Positions 17,037 through 25,867 of a stretch of 64,000 nucleotides of DNA are shown here, one piece after another (the stretch's first letter is position 1; each line of letters begins with the position of its first letter). Under the pieces are notes generated by a model. It was not told the origin of the DNA. It was given only the letters and a program-made list of their open reading frames with translations, and ran no database searches. The stretch is from an uncultured Ruminococcus sp. (GTDB lineage: Bacteria; Bacillota; Clostridia; Monoglobales; Monoglobaceae): assembly GCA_902766745.1 (NCBI GenBank), contig CACXES010000123.1:1-64000 (forward strand), given 5' to 3'. A program made the position numbers and the translations under genes.

Positions 17037-17732
17037 TTATTTCAGCCTTTCGATTATCCCGGCAGCGGACAGCTCATCAAGCTCAAAATACCTGCCCTTT
17101 TCGGCAATATCCCAAAGATAGTGGGCATCGGAGCTTGTGACTATGTTATAAAGCTTGTTATAGTCAAGCTCCATTTTATCTCGGCTTTTCTCGGTTATTT
17201 CAACCGTGCCGATTTTGAGCTCGGGAGGGATAAATCCCAGGTTTGACAGTATACTGTAGCTTGAACGGTCTATGTGTGCAGGATATGCGACGCCGCCCAG
17301 CTTTGATACGGAATCGACAACCGAGAAGATATCCATACCCGATGCGGTAACGAGCATACGTTCCTCCTCACCGACGATTTCGTCGTTTTTATCCATTATA
17401 TATTGGTTTCCGAAGATTTCGGGACGGTTTTTGATTTCGGGAGCGGAGGCACGGAGTATGCGCTCCATCTCCTCGGCGGTGTCCGCATTCGGAAACAGTG
17501 CCACCATATGCACCTCCTCGGAGGTTTCGATCTCCATTCCGGGAATAACCAGAAGCTTCCCCTCCGCCGCAGCCATTGCGGCGCGGACATTGGCACAGGA
17601 ATTGTGGTCGGTCAGGGCGATGACGTCAAGACCTTTAATCATCGACATATTAACGATGTTATTCGGAGTCATGTCATTGTCGCCGCAGGGGGAGAGGGCG
17701 GAGTGTATATGTAAATCGTAATACGCTTTCAT
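17037..17732 (-). CDS. PHP-domain phosphoesterase, last gene of the sensory-hydrogenase operon
   Basis: A 231-residue PHP protein with metal-binding motifs DLHIHSALSPCGD (residue 6), ALTDHNS (near 41), GMEIETSEEVHM (near 66) and TSSDAHYLWD (near 195), plus AYPAHIDRSS near 150. This version, of the YciV/TrpH type, is regularly found with DRTGG and [FeFe]-hydrogenase-like genes in Clostridia. It starts 3 nt after the DRTGG stop, with only a weak ribosome-binding site, so it is probably translationally coupled. The substrate is unknown; nucleotide or phosphoester hydrolysis is inferred from the fold. Confidence 0.85.
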   Translation of the reverse strand: MKAYYDLHIHSALSPCGDNDMTPNNIVNMSMIKGLDVIALTDHNSCANVRAAMAAAEGKLLVIPGMEIETSEEVHMVALFPNADTAEEMERILRASAPEIKNRPEIFGNQYIMDKNDEIVGEEERMLVTASGMDIFSVVDSVSKLGGVAYPAHIDRSSYSILSNLGFIPPELKIGTVEITEKSRDKMELDYNKLYNIVTSSDAHYLWDIAEKGRYFELDELSAAGIIERLK

Positions 17733-17735
17733 AGC

Positions 17736-18068
17736 TTAAATGCCCAGTGCGGCAAGAGCCTTTGCCGTTTCATATGCCGTCATTTCGGTGGTCAGAAGCG
17801 GAAGCTCCAGCTCGTTCGCCTTTTTTACCGTTGCTTCATCGGGAACGGCACGGTCGGCGATTACTACGCACGCTGCATCGGCAAGTGATGCCACGGCGGT
17901 GACGTTTATGTTCGTTTGAATGGTAATCCACACCATATCCTCGTGCACCCCGGTCATGGCGAGGCTCATTAAATCACCGATATAGCAGCCCTCAAGCTCT
18001 CTGTCGAGGCCGCCTTCGCCTGCAGCGCAGGTCAAATTGAGTTTTTCTTTTATATCCGATACCTTCAT
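17736..18068 (-). CDS. DRTGG-domain protein (second of two in the operon)
   Basis: A 110-residue single DRTGG domain: KVSDIKEKLNLTCAAGEGGLD, GCYIGDLMSLAM, VWITIQTNINVTAVASLADAA and a final LPLLTTEMTAYE. DRTGG domains are found next to CBS domains and in BioD/phosphotransacetylase-type proteins and may bind small ligands. AAGGAAGTGA lies 7 nt before the ATG. The pairing with a HydS-like protein, a HATPase and a PHP protein suggests a signalling role, which is inference. Confidence 0.8.
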   Translation of the reverse strand: MKVSDIKEKLNLTCAAGEGGLDRELEGCYIGDLMSLAMTGVHEDMVWITIQTNINVTAVASLADAACVVIADRAVPDEATVKKANELELPLLTTEMTAYETAKALAALGI

Positions 18069-18115
18069 TAATAATTCACTTCCTTTGTATTTGATTTTTT
18101 TAGGCTGACTTAATT

Positions 18116-19402
18116 TCAGTCGGGCTCGTTATTGCTGTCGGCGGGCTTTTGACCGCTGAGCTGCTCGTATCTTTCGCGAAGCTTAAAAATGCAATCCTCT
18201 ACGCTTGCGTGGCCTCGGACAATATCCTCCGCAAGGGCGCGGCAGCTCGGTGAACCGCAGGAGCCGCAGTCCAAGCCGGGAAGCGACTCGGCAATTTCTT
18301 CTATTTTCATTGCCATTTGCATGGCGATGCCAAGGTCCTCGTCAAGCTTCATAACAGGGCGGTATACCGGGCTTGCGTCCCACATACGGTCGACGGAGCT
18401 GTCAATCATCTCGGTCTCGGCATCCATCGCCTTGCAGATTCGGCTGATTTTTGACCGTGCAACAAAGCTGTTTTCGGAGGTCAAAGGGCCGCCCACACAG
18501 CCGCCCGGGCACGCTAAGGCCTCTACATAGTCAACGTCGCACAGCTTGTCGTCCTCTATGTCCTCAAGAAGCTGAATTACATTATGAATACCGTCTACGG
18601 CAACACGGCGCGGTGCTTGTGTGGCGCGCGCTTCTCCGCCGCCGGTCGCCCACATGGTTCCGAGGCTCCCTGCGTGGCTGAGATGCTTTATCTCACTGAT
18701 GCCGCCTATCTTCTGCGCCAGCTCAAGGCAGGTGTCGCGGAAGGAAATGATCCCGTCTACGTTGGTGTTTTTAACAAGGCGCTCATCGCGTATTGCGGTT
18801 GCCTTTGCCGCACACGGGCTGATGAAGATGATGCCTATATCCTTCGGGGAAAGGCCTGTTTTTTCAACGGCATCACGCCGTGCGGCGTCCGCCGCAAGCT
18901 CCATGGGTGAGCGGAGCGGAATGATGTTTGGTATCAGATTCGGAAATCTGACGGCAATGAGCCGTGTGACCGCAGGGCATGCCGAGGAAATTGCAGGCTT
19001 TATCAGCTCGCCGCAGCTCAATAGCTCACGGGTTTTGGCACTTATTGCCTGAGCACCCCGTGCAACCTCATACACATCGTCAAAGCCCAGACCGAGAAGT
19101 GCGGTAAGCACCAGGTCGCAGTCCTCGGTTTTGGAAAACTGACCGAAGAATGCCGGCGCAACAAGGGCGATTTTATATTTGTAATTGTTCAGTATATCAA
19201 ATTTATCCGTGACAGCCTTCTTGGCATGGTACGGACATACACGAATACATTCTCCGCAGTCAATGCACCTCTCCTTTAGGATTTTCGCCTTTCCCTTCTG
19301 GATTCTGATTGCCTGCGTCGGACATTGCTTAAGACAGTTGGTACAGCCTTTGCACAAATCGCGCTCAAGCCGAACCGAATGCCAATAGTTTTCGCTGTAC
19401 AA
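18116..19402 (-). CDS. Putative sensory [FeFe]-hydrogenase-like protein (group C/D type)
   Basis: A 428-residue iron-sulfur protein. Two N-terminal [4Fe-4S] motifs have Cys17/20/23/27 and Cys46/49/52/56. The H-cluster core retains all four ligand cysteines: C142 in SSACPA, C197 in SPCAAK, C298 and C302 in ACPGGC. The proton-transfer cysteine before C142 is alanine, as in sensory HydS, and L1 lacks the usual TSCCPGW form. A C-terminal four-Cys domain (C379, C382, C387, C404) adds another cluster. The start is TTG, 8 nt after GGAGGG. A redox or hydrogen sensor is more likely than an efficient catalyst; this is inference from known groups. Confidence 0.85.
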   Translation of the reverse strand: MYSENYWHSVRLERDLCKGCTNCLKQCPTQAIRIQKGKAKILKERCIDCGECIRVCPYHAKKAVTDKFDILNNYKYKIALVAPAFFGQFSKTEDCDLVLTALLGLGFDDVYEVARGAQAISAKTRELLSCGELIKPAISSACPAVTRLIAVRFPNLIPNIIPLRSPMELAADAARRDAVEKTGLSPKDIGIIFISPCAAKATAIRDERLVKNTNVDGIISFRDTCLELAQKIGGISEIKHLSHAGSLGTMWATGGGEARATQAPRRVAVDGIHNVIQLLEDIEDDKLCDVDYVEALACPGGCVGGPLTSENSFVARSKISRICKAMDAETEMIDSSVDRMWDASPVYRPVMKLDEDLGIAMQMAMKIEEIAESLPGLDCGSCGSPSCRALAEDIVRGHASVEDCIFKLRERYEQLSGQKPADSNNEPD

Positions 19403-19432
19403 AAAGCATCCCTCCGTTTCGTACAGGTGCGG

Positions 19433-19858
19433 TTATTTGATATTGATAACAAGATCCATAGTTGTGCCTTCGCCGATAACGGTATCAACCTTCATCTCGT
19501 CGGAGCAGGTTTTTATATTCGGAAGACCCATGCCTGCGCCGAAGCCCAGCTCCCTGATCTCGTTTGAGGCGGTGGAGTAGCCCTCCTGCATTGCCTTTTC
19601 GACATCCGGAATACCGGGGCCTCTGTCCTTCAGCACTATATGTATCTTTTCGGGAGTGATTTCAACGTCTATCACGCCGCCGTCGGCATGAATAACCATG
19701 TTAATCTCCGCCTCATACATGGCAATGGCGGTGCGGCGGATAACGTCGGGCGGAAGACCGAGGGTTTTAAGATATTTTTTAACCGTTGCCGAGGTTGTGC
19801 CGGCAAGGGTAAAATCCTCTCCGTCTACGTTATAGTGAAGCTTTATTGCGTTATCCAA
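19433..19858 (-). CDS. Anti-sigma-factor-type serine kinase ATPase (HATPase)
   Basis: A 141-residue GHKL ATPase of the SpoIIAB/RsbW type. The N-box AMYEAEINMVIHA near 48, G1 LKDRGPGIPD near 77 and G2 GFGAGMGLPNIK near 105 are intact. Such small ATPases phosphorylate anti-anti-sigma partners or act as signalling ATPases. The start is TTG, with GGGAG 6 nt upstream, inside the end of the preceding DRTGG gene (8-bp overlap). It sits directly before the HydS-like gene and may pass its redox signal onward; no sigma factor is adjacent. Confidence 0.85.
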   Translation of the reverse strand: MDNAIKLHYNVDGEDFTLAGTTSATVKKYLKTLGLPPDVIRRTAIAMYEAEINMVIHADGGVIDVEITPEKIHIVLKDRGPGIPDVEKAMQEGYSTASNEIRELGFGAGMGLPNIKTCSDEMKVDTVIGEGTTMDLVINIK

Positions 19859-20213
19859 GCCGCACTCCCGCCCTTCTGCTTTGAAGTCCGTTTGAATACA
19901 ATATTCCGCAGGAGACGTACATCGGCAGCTCGGTCGTCATGATAACCATTTTATGTGCAGCGGCAAAGTCGATAATATCCTGCGTGGGGACCTTACCCCG
20001 TACAAAGACGACAACCTCAATATCCATCATTTCCGCGGTTCTCAATACCTGAAGGTTCTGAAGTCCGGTAAGCAGCAGTGCACGATCCTTGACAAATGCA
20101 AGGACATCGCTCATCAAATCGCTGCCGCAGGCCTCGCATACCTCCGTGTCAAGGCGGTCAGCGCCGGCGTAGACCTCGGCGTTCAACAGTTCTTTAACCT
20201 CCGAAAGCTTCAT
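19851..20213 (-). CDS. DRTGG-domain protein (first gene of the sensory-hydrogenase operon)
   Basis: A 120-residue DRTGG protein: MKLSEVKELLNAEVYAGADRLD, EACGSDLMSDVLAF, LLLTGLQNLQVLRTAEMMD and VIMTTELPMYVSCG. It resembles the DRTGG gene at 17736 in length and order but is clearly diverged. The start at 20213 follows GAGGA by 5 nt; an ATG four codons upstream is less well placed. A minus-strand promoter at 20290-20318 drives the operon, which runs leftward through the PHP gene. Confidence 0.82.
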   Translation of the reverse strand: MKLSEVKELLNAEVYAGADRLDTEVCEACGSDLMSDVLAFVKDRALLLTGLQNLQVLRTAEMMDIEVVVFVRGKVPTQDIIDFAAAHKMVIMTTELPMYVSCGILYSNGLQSRRAGVRLG

Positions 20214-20289
20214 TATATTCCTCATCCTTTCCGAATAAATTTAAGCATAGCTTAAGTGCGTGTTTTAAAATATTATCTTATTTATGTTT

Positions 20290-20318
20290 AGAATAACATA
20301 TTTCTTGTAAATTTGCAA
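20290..20318 (-). promoter_or_regulatory. Promoter of the DRTGG-HATPase-HydS operon
   Basis: On the minus strand: TTGCAA, 17-base spacer, TATTCT, 77 bp before the first start codon. Confidence 0.6.
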
Positions 20319-20347
20319 CAAAAATATTTAAAGTTCTTTTCTGTGCC

Positions 20348-20376
20348 TTGACACTCACGCACAAGTGGTATAAAAT
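20348..20376 (+). promoter_or_regulatory. Promoter of the GT4-csaB gene
   Basis: TTGACA, 17-base spacer, TAAAAT. It lies 260 bp before the start codon, so the inverted-repeat element described next would be transcribed in the leader. Confidence 0.7.
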
Positions 20377-20381
20377 ATATG

Positions 20382-20620
20382 TCATATTCATGAAATTGTG
20401 ATTGTAAAAATAAAAATTTAGAATTTGTGGATAACATCATAAAATCCGAAATAATTTTTAATGAATAATTGCCCTATGCCCATACAGTTGCCAAGCCCAA
20501 CTGCAAAGAAAAAATTATTTCAGATTTTATTACGGAGAAAAAGTATTAAATATTTATTTATAAAAAGCCGCGTAGAATCTGGCTTTTCAGAGTTTTGCAA
20601 ACGGCTGTATTCATGAAAAT
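20382..20620. repeat. Composite repeat with inverted-repeat core, copy A (upstream of GT4-csaB)
   Basis: The core arms are AAAATCCGAAATAATTTTT (20441-20459) and its reverse complement with one mismatch (20509-20527). The 49-bp interior is ~88% identical to the reverse complement of copy B's interior (63145-63194). A small hairpin CAGTTG ... CAACTG sits in the middle. The flanks resemble copy B in the same orientation: CAT.T.CAT.AA before it, and GCTTTTC ... GTTTT ... AAACGGCT ... TAT after it (20582-20610). An 11-bp direct repeat TATTCATGAAA occurs at 20385 and 20608. The 410-bp gap holds no gene. Confidence 0.85.
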
Positions 20621-20635
20621 AAAAGGAGAATTTCT

Positions 20636-22927
20636 ATGCGTGTACTGATGACAACCATGCAGTTAGATATCGGCGGCGCCGAAACCCATATAGTTGAGCT
20701 GTCCAAGGCACTGTCACGACTTGGAATCGAGGTCACTGTGGCGTCCAACGGCGGAGCCTACGAGGCAGAGCTTGCCGAGGCGGGGATTCCTCATGTGAAA
20801 ATCCCGTTCCACAGCAAGAACCCGGCTTGTATGCTGAAGGCGTATAAGCTTCTGAAAAAGCTCATCTTCGAGCAGAAGTTCGACATCGTTCACGCTCACG
20901 CACGGATACCGGCGTTTTTGTGTTCGATTTTGCACAGGCGTTATCACTTCAGATTTGTTACAACGGCGCACTGGGTGTTTAACACACGCTTCCCGTATAA
21001 TCTGCTGACACGGTGGGGCGAGAGGTCTTTGGCCGTCAGCGATGATATAAAAACGTATCTCGTTGATAATTATGGTATTGATCCGGAAAATATTCGTGTG
21101 ACGATAAACGGAATCGACCTCGAAAAGTTTTCGGACAGAACGGACTATTCCGATATTGCACGGGAGTTTTCATTCAGAGAGGATGCGGTTCGCATTGTGT
21201 ATGTGAGCCGAATGGACACCGACCGAAGCCTTGCTGCGCATAAGCTGATTGAAGCTGCGGAGGATATTGCCGAAAAAATCGAAAATCTTGAAATAGTGAT
21301 TGTGGGCGGCGGAAACGATTTCGAGTCCGTCCGCACCGAGGCGGAAAGGGTAAACGAAAGGGTCGGCAGACGACTTATTATTACAACGGGAAGCCGTACC
21401 GATATAAACAAGTTTACCGCCTCAGGGGATATATTCATAGGCGTGAGCCGTGCTGCGCTTGAAGCAATGGCGTGCAGAAAACCTGCGATTATCGCCGGGA
21501 ACGAGGGCTATATCGGCATATTTGACGAGGACAAGCTTAAGGTTTCGATAGATACAAACTTCTGCTGCCGAGGCTGTGAGCCTACGGAGACGGAGCGGCT
21601 TAAGACGGATATACTGACGCTTCTGACCGCTCCGCCGGAGGAGAGAGTGCGGCTCGGAGAGACGGCGAGGAATACCGTCGGAGAGTATTATTCCATGTCG
21701 GTCATGGCAGGCGATGCCATAAAGATGTATGTATCATGCATTAAGCACAGCCGAATAAACGAGGTGACCGACAGCGAATTTGACACGATAGAGAGATATC
21801 TTGTAAATAACCCCCTGCGAAGGAGGTCGCTTGCCTCCGATGTGGTTATATCGGGATATTACGGCTTCGGTAACAGCGGTGACGATTCCATACTGTATGC
21901 CATAATAAGAGAGCTTAAAACGATAAGGCCGGAGCTTAGAATAGTGACCCTGTCAAAGACGCCGACAGTTACCTCGGAGATGTACGGAGTTGACTCGGTT
22001 CACAGATTTAATCTGCTGAGTGTGGCGCTCAGGCTTTTCCGCACAAGGCTTTTGATCAGCGGCGGAGGAAGCCTTATACAGGACGTGACCTCGGATAAGT
22101 CCCTGACATATTATCTGGCGGTTATAAAGCTTGCAAAGCTGTTTGGGAAAAAGGTAATGCTCTATGCAAACGGTATCGGCCCGGTGAATAACCGTGCCAA
22201 CTATAAAAGAGTTAAAAGGACGCTTGATAGGGTTGACTTAATAACTCTGCGCGAGCCGTCCTCGTACGAGGAGTTGAAAAAGTTCGGAGTGAATGTTCCG
22301 AAAACTATTGTGACGGCGGACCCGGCGTTTAATCTTTTCCCGGCGGGAGAGGAGGAGGTTTCGGCGTATCTTGAAAGGCACGGCGCAGGGAGAGACGACC
22401 CGTATTGCGTTATTGCCGTTCGTCCGTGGAAAACCGCCGGACGGGACTTCTGTGCCGCAGTTGCACAGGCGGCGGATTACGCCAAGGACAGGTATAACCT
22501 CAACTGCGTGTTTATACAGATGCAGCCGGCTCGGGACGGGAAGATAACGGCGGCGTGCGCTGCGGCAATGAAGAACGGTTCATGCATTATCGACGAATGT
22601 CTGCCGCCTGCGCAGATGCTCGGTATAGTAAGAGGTGCGGAGCTGGTGCTTGCAATGCGGCTTCACACATTGATTTATGCGGCAAAGTGCAAAACGCCGG
22701 TTATAGGTATTTCCTACGACCCGAAGGTGGATTCCATTATGGAATATATGGGTCAGGATTTTCGGATCCCGGCGGACGGGCTGAATCCGCTGACCCTTTG
22801 CCGATATATAGATGATATAATGCAAAACCGAAGCGAAATTACCGCAGAGCTTGCAAAGGTGTCGGACGGTGCCGCAAGTCTTGCCATGGAAAACGCACGC
22901 CTTGCACTTTCGCTTATTAATGATTAA
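20636..22927 (+). CDS. csaB: Fused GT4 glycosyltransferase and CsaB-type polysaccharide pyruvyl transferase
   Basis: A 763-residue two-domain protein. Residues 1-370 are a GT-B glycosyltransferase (GGAETHIVELSKAL at 13; VGGGNDF near 224; SRAALEAMACRKPAII near 276). Residues ~400-763 are CsaB-like: VISGYYGFGNSGDDSILYA near 403, LLISGGGSLIQD, YANGIGPV, LREPSSYEEL, and AMRLHTLIYAAKCKTPVIGI. CsaB adds ketal-pyruvate to the secondary wall polymer that SLH domains bind, matching the SLH proteins at 49170 and 53201. Ribosome-binding site AAAAGGAG. The stop codon lies in a 7-bp tandem repeat (TAATGAT x3). Confidence 0.9.
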   Translation: MRVLMTTMQLDIGGAETHIVELSKALSRLGIEVTVASNGGAYEAELAEAGIPHVKIPFHSKNPACMLKAYKLLKKLIFEQKFDIVHAHARIPAFLCSILHRRYHFRFVTTAHWVFNTRFPYNLLTRWGERSLAVSDDIKTYLVDNYGIDPENIRVTINGIDLEKFSDRTDYSDIAREFSFREDAVRIVYVSRMDTDRSLAAHKLIEAAEDIAEKIENLEIVIVGGGNDFESVRTEAERVNERVGRRLIITTGSRTDINKFTASGDIFIGVSRAALEAMACRKPAIIAGNEGYIGIFDEDKLKVSIDTNFCCRGCEPTETERLKTDILTLLTAPPEERVRLGETARNTVGEYYSMSVMAGDAIKMYVSCIKHSRINEVTDSEFDTIERYLVNNPLRRRSLASDVVISGYYGFGNSGDDSILYAIIRELKTIRPELRIVTLSKTPTVTSEMYGVDSVHRFNLLSVALRLFRTRLLISGGGSLIQDVTSDKSLTYYLAVIKLAKLFGKKVMLYANGIGPVNNRANYKRVKRTLDRVDLITLREPSSYEELKKFGVNVPKTIVTADPAFNLFPAGEEEVSAYLERHGAGRDDPYCVIAVRPWKTAGRDFCAAVAQAADYAKDRYNLNCVFIQMQPARDGKITAACAAAMKNGSCIIDECLPPAQMLGIVRGAELVLAMRLHTLIYAAKCKTPVIGISYDPKVDSIMEYMGQDFRIPADGLNPLTLCRYIDDIMQNRSEITAELAKVSDGAASLAMENARLALSLIND

Positions 22928-22987
22928 TGATTAATGATTGATTTACACTGCGGCAGACCGCAGAATTTAATACGAGGTGACTTATCA

Positions 22988-24178
22988 ATGCTTAACTTAT
23001 TTATCTTTGACCATATCAACAGTGACGAGACGATATCGGCACTGCTGAAATTCAAAAGAGACAGGTGCGAGGAGGACTACTGCCGTGCCGTACGCGGATT
23101 AATAGAGTTTGCGCCTCGGCGCCTGACCGACAGAAATATTTTAGGTGAATATGTTCTGCGGCAGATGCTGGAGGGCGAAAACCTTGCGGACATTTCAAAC
23201 CTGCGTGACTTTATGCGCCATGACATGAAGGTTATATATAACGAGCTTTTAAATTACGGCTGGGAGGAGCTGTTTCGGAGTGAGGGACTTCCGCAGCTTT
23301 CGTCAATTACCGTTCCGCCGGTCGAGAACGGACTCAGCGGTTATGTGGCATCTCTCGAGGCAATGATGGAATGTGAATCCAACGAGGCTCTCGGCGGAGC
23401 GGTATTGGCTCATGCGGACAGCTTCGGCACGGGCAGCTCGTCGGCTTATTCCGCATTGAAGTGGGAGAGCGGAAGGCTTTGCGGTATCGTACATCCCGAT
23501 GAGATATCCTTTGCGGAGCTTACCGGCCTTGAGCATCAGAAAGAGGTGCTTATTGCCAACACAGAGAGCTTTGTCCTCGGAAAACCGGCGAACGATGTAC
23601 TTCTCACCGGAAGCTCCGGCACGGGAAAGTCGTCCTGCGTCAAGGCGTGTCTTAATATGTTTAAGGACAGAGGCCTGCGGTTGATTGAGCTTAATAAATC
23701 CGACCTCTCCGACCTTTCCGACGTATTTCGCTGCATAAAAAACAATGTTCTCAAATATATTGTTTTTATAGATGATTTGTCATTTGAGCCGGGAGATATG
23801 AGCTATAAGATTTTAAAGTCGGCTCTCGACGGTCAGGCGGAGGCGAGAGGGAGCAATATTTTGATTTACGCCACCTCAAATCGCCGAGGTCTGATAAAGG
23901 AAACATGGAGCGAGAGAGAGGGCTACGGCGGCGACGAGGTTCACAGAAACGAGGGTATACAGGAGCGCAAATCACTCTCGGCACGCTTTGGTATAAACTT
24001 GAGCTTCCTTACACCGACACAGACGGAGTATTTAAAAATAGTCGAGGATTTGCTGACGAGGAACGGTGTTGAGATGACCGACGAGGTTCGCAGTGCGGCA
24101 CTGACGTGGCAGATAAATTATAACGGCTTTTCCGGCAGAACGGCAAAGCAGTTTGTACATAGTTTGCTCGGAAAATAA
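22988..24178 (+). CDS. DUF815-family AAA ATPase
   Basis: A 396-residue ATPase. A ~190-residue N-terminal helical part precedes the AAA core: Walker A LLTGSSGTGKSS near 218, Walker B YIVFIDDLSFE near 263, and ATSNRRGLIKE near 298. The DUF815 family is widespread but its job is unknown; some members lie near cell-wall genes. The start is set by GAGGTGA 7 nt upstream, in preference to a longer reading from 22934. It follows the GT4-csaB gene by 60 bp and is probably cotranscribed. Confidence 0.85.
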   Translation: MLNLFIFDHINSDETISALLKFKRDRCEEDYCRAVRGLIEFAPRRLTDRNILGEYVLRQMLEGENLADISNLRDFMRHDMKVIYNELLNYGWEELFRSEGLPQLSSITVPPVENGLSGYVASLEAMMECESNEALGGAVLAHADSFGTGSSSAYSALKWESGRLCGIVHPDEISFAELTGLEHQKEVLIANTESFVLGKPANDVLLTGSSGTGKSSCVKACLNMFKDRGLRLIELNKSDLSDLSDVFRCIKNNVLKYIVFIDDLSFEPGDMSYKILKSALDGQAEARGSNILIYATSNRRGLIKETWSEREGYGGDEVHRNEGIQERKSLSARFGINLSFLTPTQTEYLKIVEDLLTRNGVEMTDEVRSAALTWQINYNGFSGRTAKQFVHSLLGK

Positions 24179-24240
24179 ATTTTTAAAATACGGCGTATGC
24201 AATTTTATTGCTTATATGGATAAAATTTTGTCAAAAGCTA

Positions 24241-24269
24241 TTGCATTTTATCTGATTTTGTGTTATAAA
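24241..24269 (+). promoter_or_regulatory. Promoter of the vanW-family gene
   Basis: TTGCAT, 17-base spacer, TATAAA, 60 bp before the start codon. Confidence 0.65.
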
Positions 24270-24328
24270 ATATATGTAACATAATTATTGACGTAAAACA
24301 GAACTGTTTATTGGGGAGAGATTTGCAT

Positions 24329-25867
24329 ATGCCAACAAGGATGCCTGAAAAGGTCCGGGTAAGTGAAGAGAAAAAAAAACCGCACAAGACCGAGCCGAAG
24401 CATAAAAAAGTAAAGAACGGACACCCGGCCGTTCTCGGATTTACGGTTTTTTTTGCAGTGATCATCGCTGTCCTTGCTGCGGTATGCGTAACGGCAAATA
24501 ATTACAATGGGATATATCCGAATACTTATATTGCGGATTGCATGGTCAGCGGTATGTCCGAGGGTGAAATCTCGGAATATCTCGCTCAAACCTACACCCC
24601 GGATAAGCTGAACGGAAAAGACTTTAAGCTTATCTGTGAGGACAGTGTTCTTGAGGTTAAGACCGAGGAGCTTAATATAAGCTTTGACAACGCCGAAACG
24701 GTGCGCCGTGCGATAAGCTCCGGAAAGGAAGGAAATCTTCTGCAAAAGACCTTTACCTTTGCGGCGAGGCTTTTTGGCAGGACAGTTGTTATGCCCGCCA
24801 TGAGCTTTGACGAGGAAAAGCTTGCCGCAGCCTTCAACGAGGTAACGGCGAAGCATGAGCTTGAGCCTGTGGGTCATACCTTCACCATAAACGCCGATTC
24901 GGTTACCATTATAGGCCCGGTGAACGGACTTAAGGCAAACCGTGATACTGCGATGAATGAGGTTGAAGCTCAGCTTTGTGCCATGCAGCCGGGAACTGTT
25001 GAGCTGAAGCCGGAGAGGGTTGTGCCGGAGAAGCTCGACCCGGACGTATTCTATAAATGGCTGACCTCCGATGCGGAGAATGCGTATTATGAAAAGGCGG
25101 AGGACGGAAAAGTCGTTGTTCATGACGGAAAGCCGAAATGCACGGTTGGCCGTGAGGAGGTGGACGCCGCGCTCAAAAGTCTTGAGACGGCACCCGATAA
25201 CATGGTTACACTTCCCGTTACCGTCACACAGCCGGAAAACACGGCGGAGAAGCTTAAAGCTGCACTGTACAGCGAAAAGCTCGGTGCATATACCACGAAT
25301 TACGGCGGCAGCTCGGCGGCGAGAGCCAATAATGTAAGGCTTGCAGCGTCAAGGATTAACGGCATTGAGCTTATGCCCGATGAAGAATTTTCGTATGATA
25401 AGACGATACTTCCGAGAACCTCGGCGAACGGATATATGGCAGCGCCGGTGTATGTCGGGAATAAGGTTGAAAGCGGCCTCGGCGGCGGTATATGCCAGCC
25501 CTCGTCTACACTGTATGCGGCGGCACTTTATGCAAATCTCGAAATACTCGAGAGACATAATCATTCGCTTCCGGTGGGATACATACCGCCCGGAATGGAT
25601 GCGACCATCGCTCAGGGAGTGTTGGATTTGCGGCTTCGCAACTCGACCGGTTATCCGATAAAAATCAATGCCTCTGCGAACGGAGGTACGCTTGCTTTTG
25701 AGATATTGGGATATAATCCCGATAAGGTCAGCGTTGAGCTGGAGAGATATGCAAGCGGCGGCGCATATTATCTGAACCGTATCGTTAAAAAGAACGGTGA
25801 GGTTATAAACAAGGAAAAGATGACATCAAGCGTCTACGGAACACCCGAAAAGGGTTCGGCTCATTGA
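24329..25867 (+). CDS. VanW-family protein with peptidoglycan-binding-type domain
   Basis: A 512-residue extracytoplasmic protein anchored by one N-terminal transmembrane segment (residues ~37-58) after a Lys/Glu-rich cytoplasmic tail. Residues ~90-280 form the YkuD-associated/PG-binding-4-like domain, and ~325-460 the VanW domain with its hallmark GGGICQPSSTLYAAALYANL and ERHNHS. A short C-terminal G5-like part follows. VanW occurs in vancomycin-resistance clusters but most copies, like this one, are chromosomal proteins of unknown wall-related function. GGGGAG 9 nt upstream selects the ATG at 24329. Followed by the FMN riboswitch. Confidence 0.85.
   Translation: MPTRMPEKVRVSEEKKKPHKTEPKHKKVKNGHPAVLGFTVFFAVIIAVLAAVCVTANNYNGIYPNTYIADCMVSGMSEGEISEYLAQTYTPDKLNGKDFKLICEDSVLEVKTEELNISFDNAETVRRAISSGKEGNLLQKTFTFAARLFGRTVVMPAMSFDEEKLAAAFNEVTAKHELEPVGHTFTINADSVTIIGPVNGLKANRDTAMNEVEAQLCAMQPGTVELKPERVVPEKLDPDVFYKWLTSDAENAYYEKAEDGKVVVHDGKPKCTVGREEVDAALKSLETAPDNMVTLPVTVTQPENTAEKLKAALYSEKLGAYTTNYGGSSAARANNVRLAASRINGIELMPDEEFSYDKTILPRTSANGYMAAPVYVGNKVESGLGGGICQPSSTLYAAALYANLEILERHNHSLPVGYIPPGMDATIAQGVLDLRLRNSTGYPIKINASANGGTLAFEILGYNPDKVSVELERYASGGAYYLNRIVKKNGEVINKEKMTSSVYGTPEKGSAH

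Noticed and set aside
18116-19402. Energy-metabolism [FeFe]-hydrogenase
   Set aside because: The proton-transfer cysteine is replaced by alanine, L1 is degenerate, and the gene lies with signalling-type genes; a sensory role fits better.
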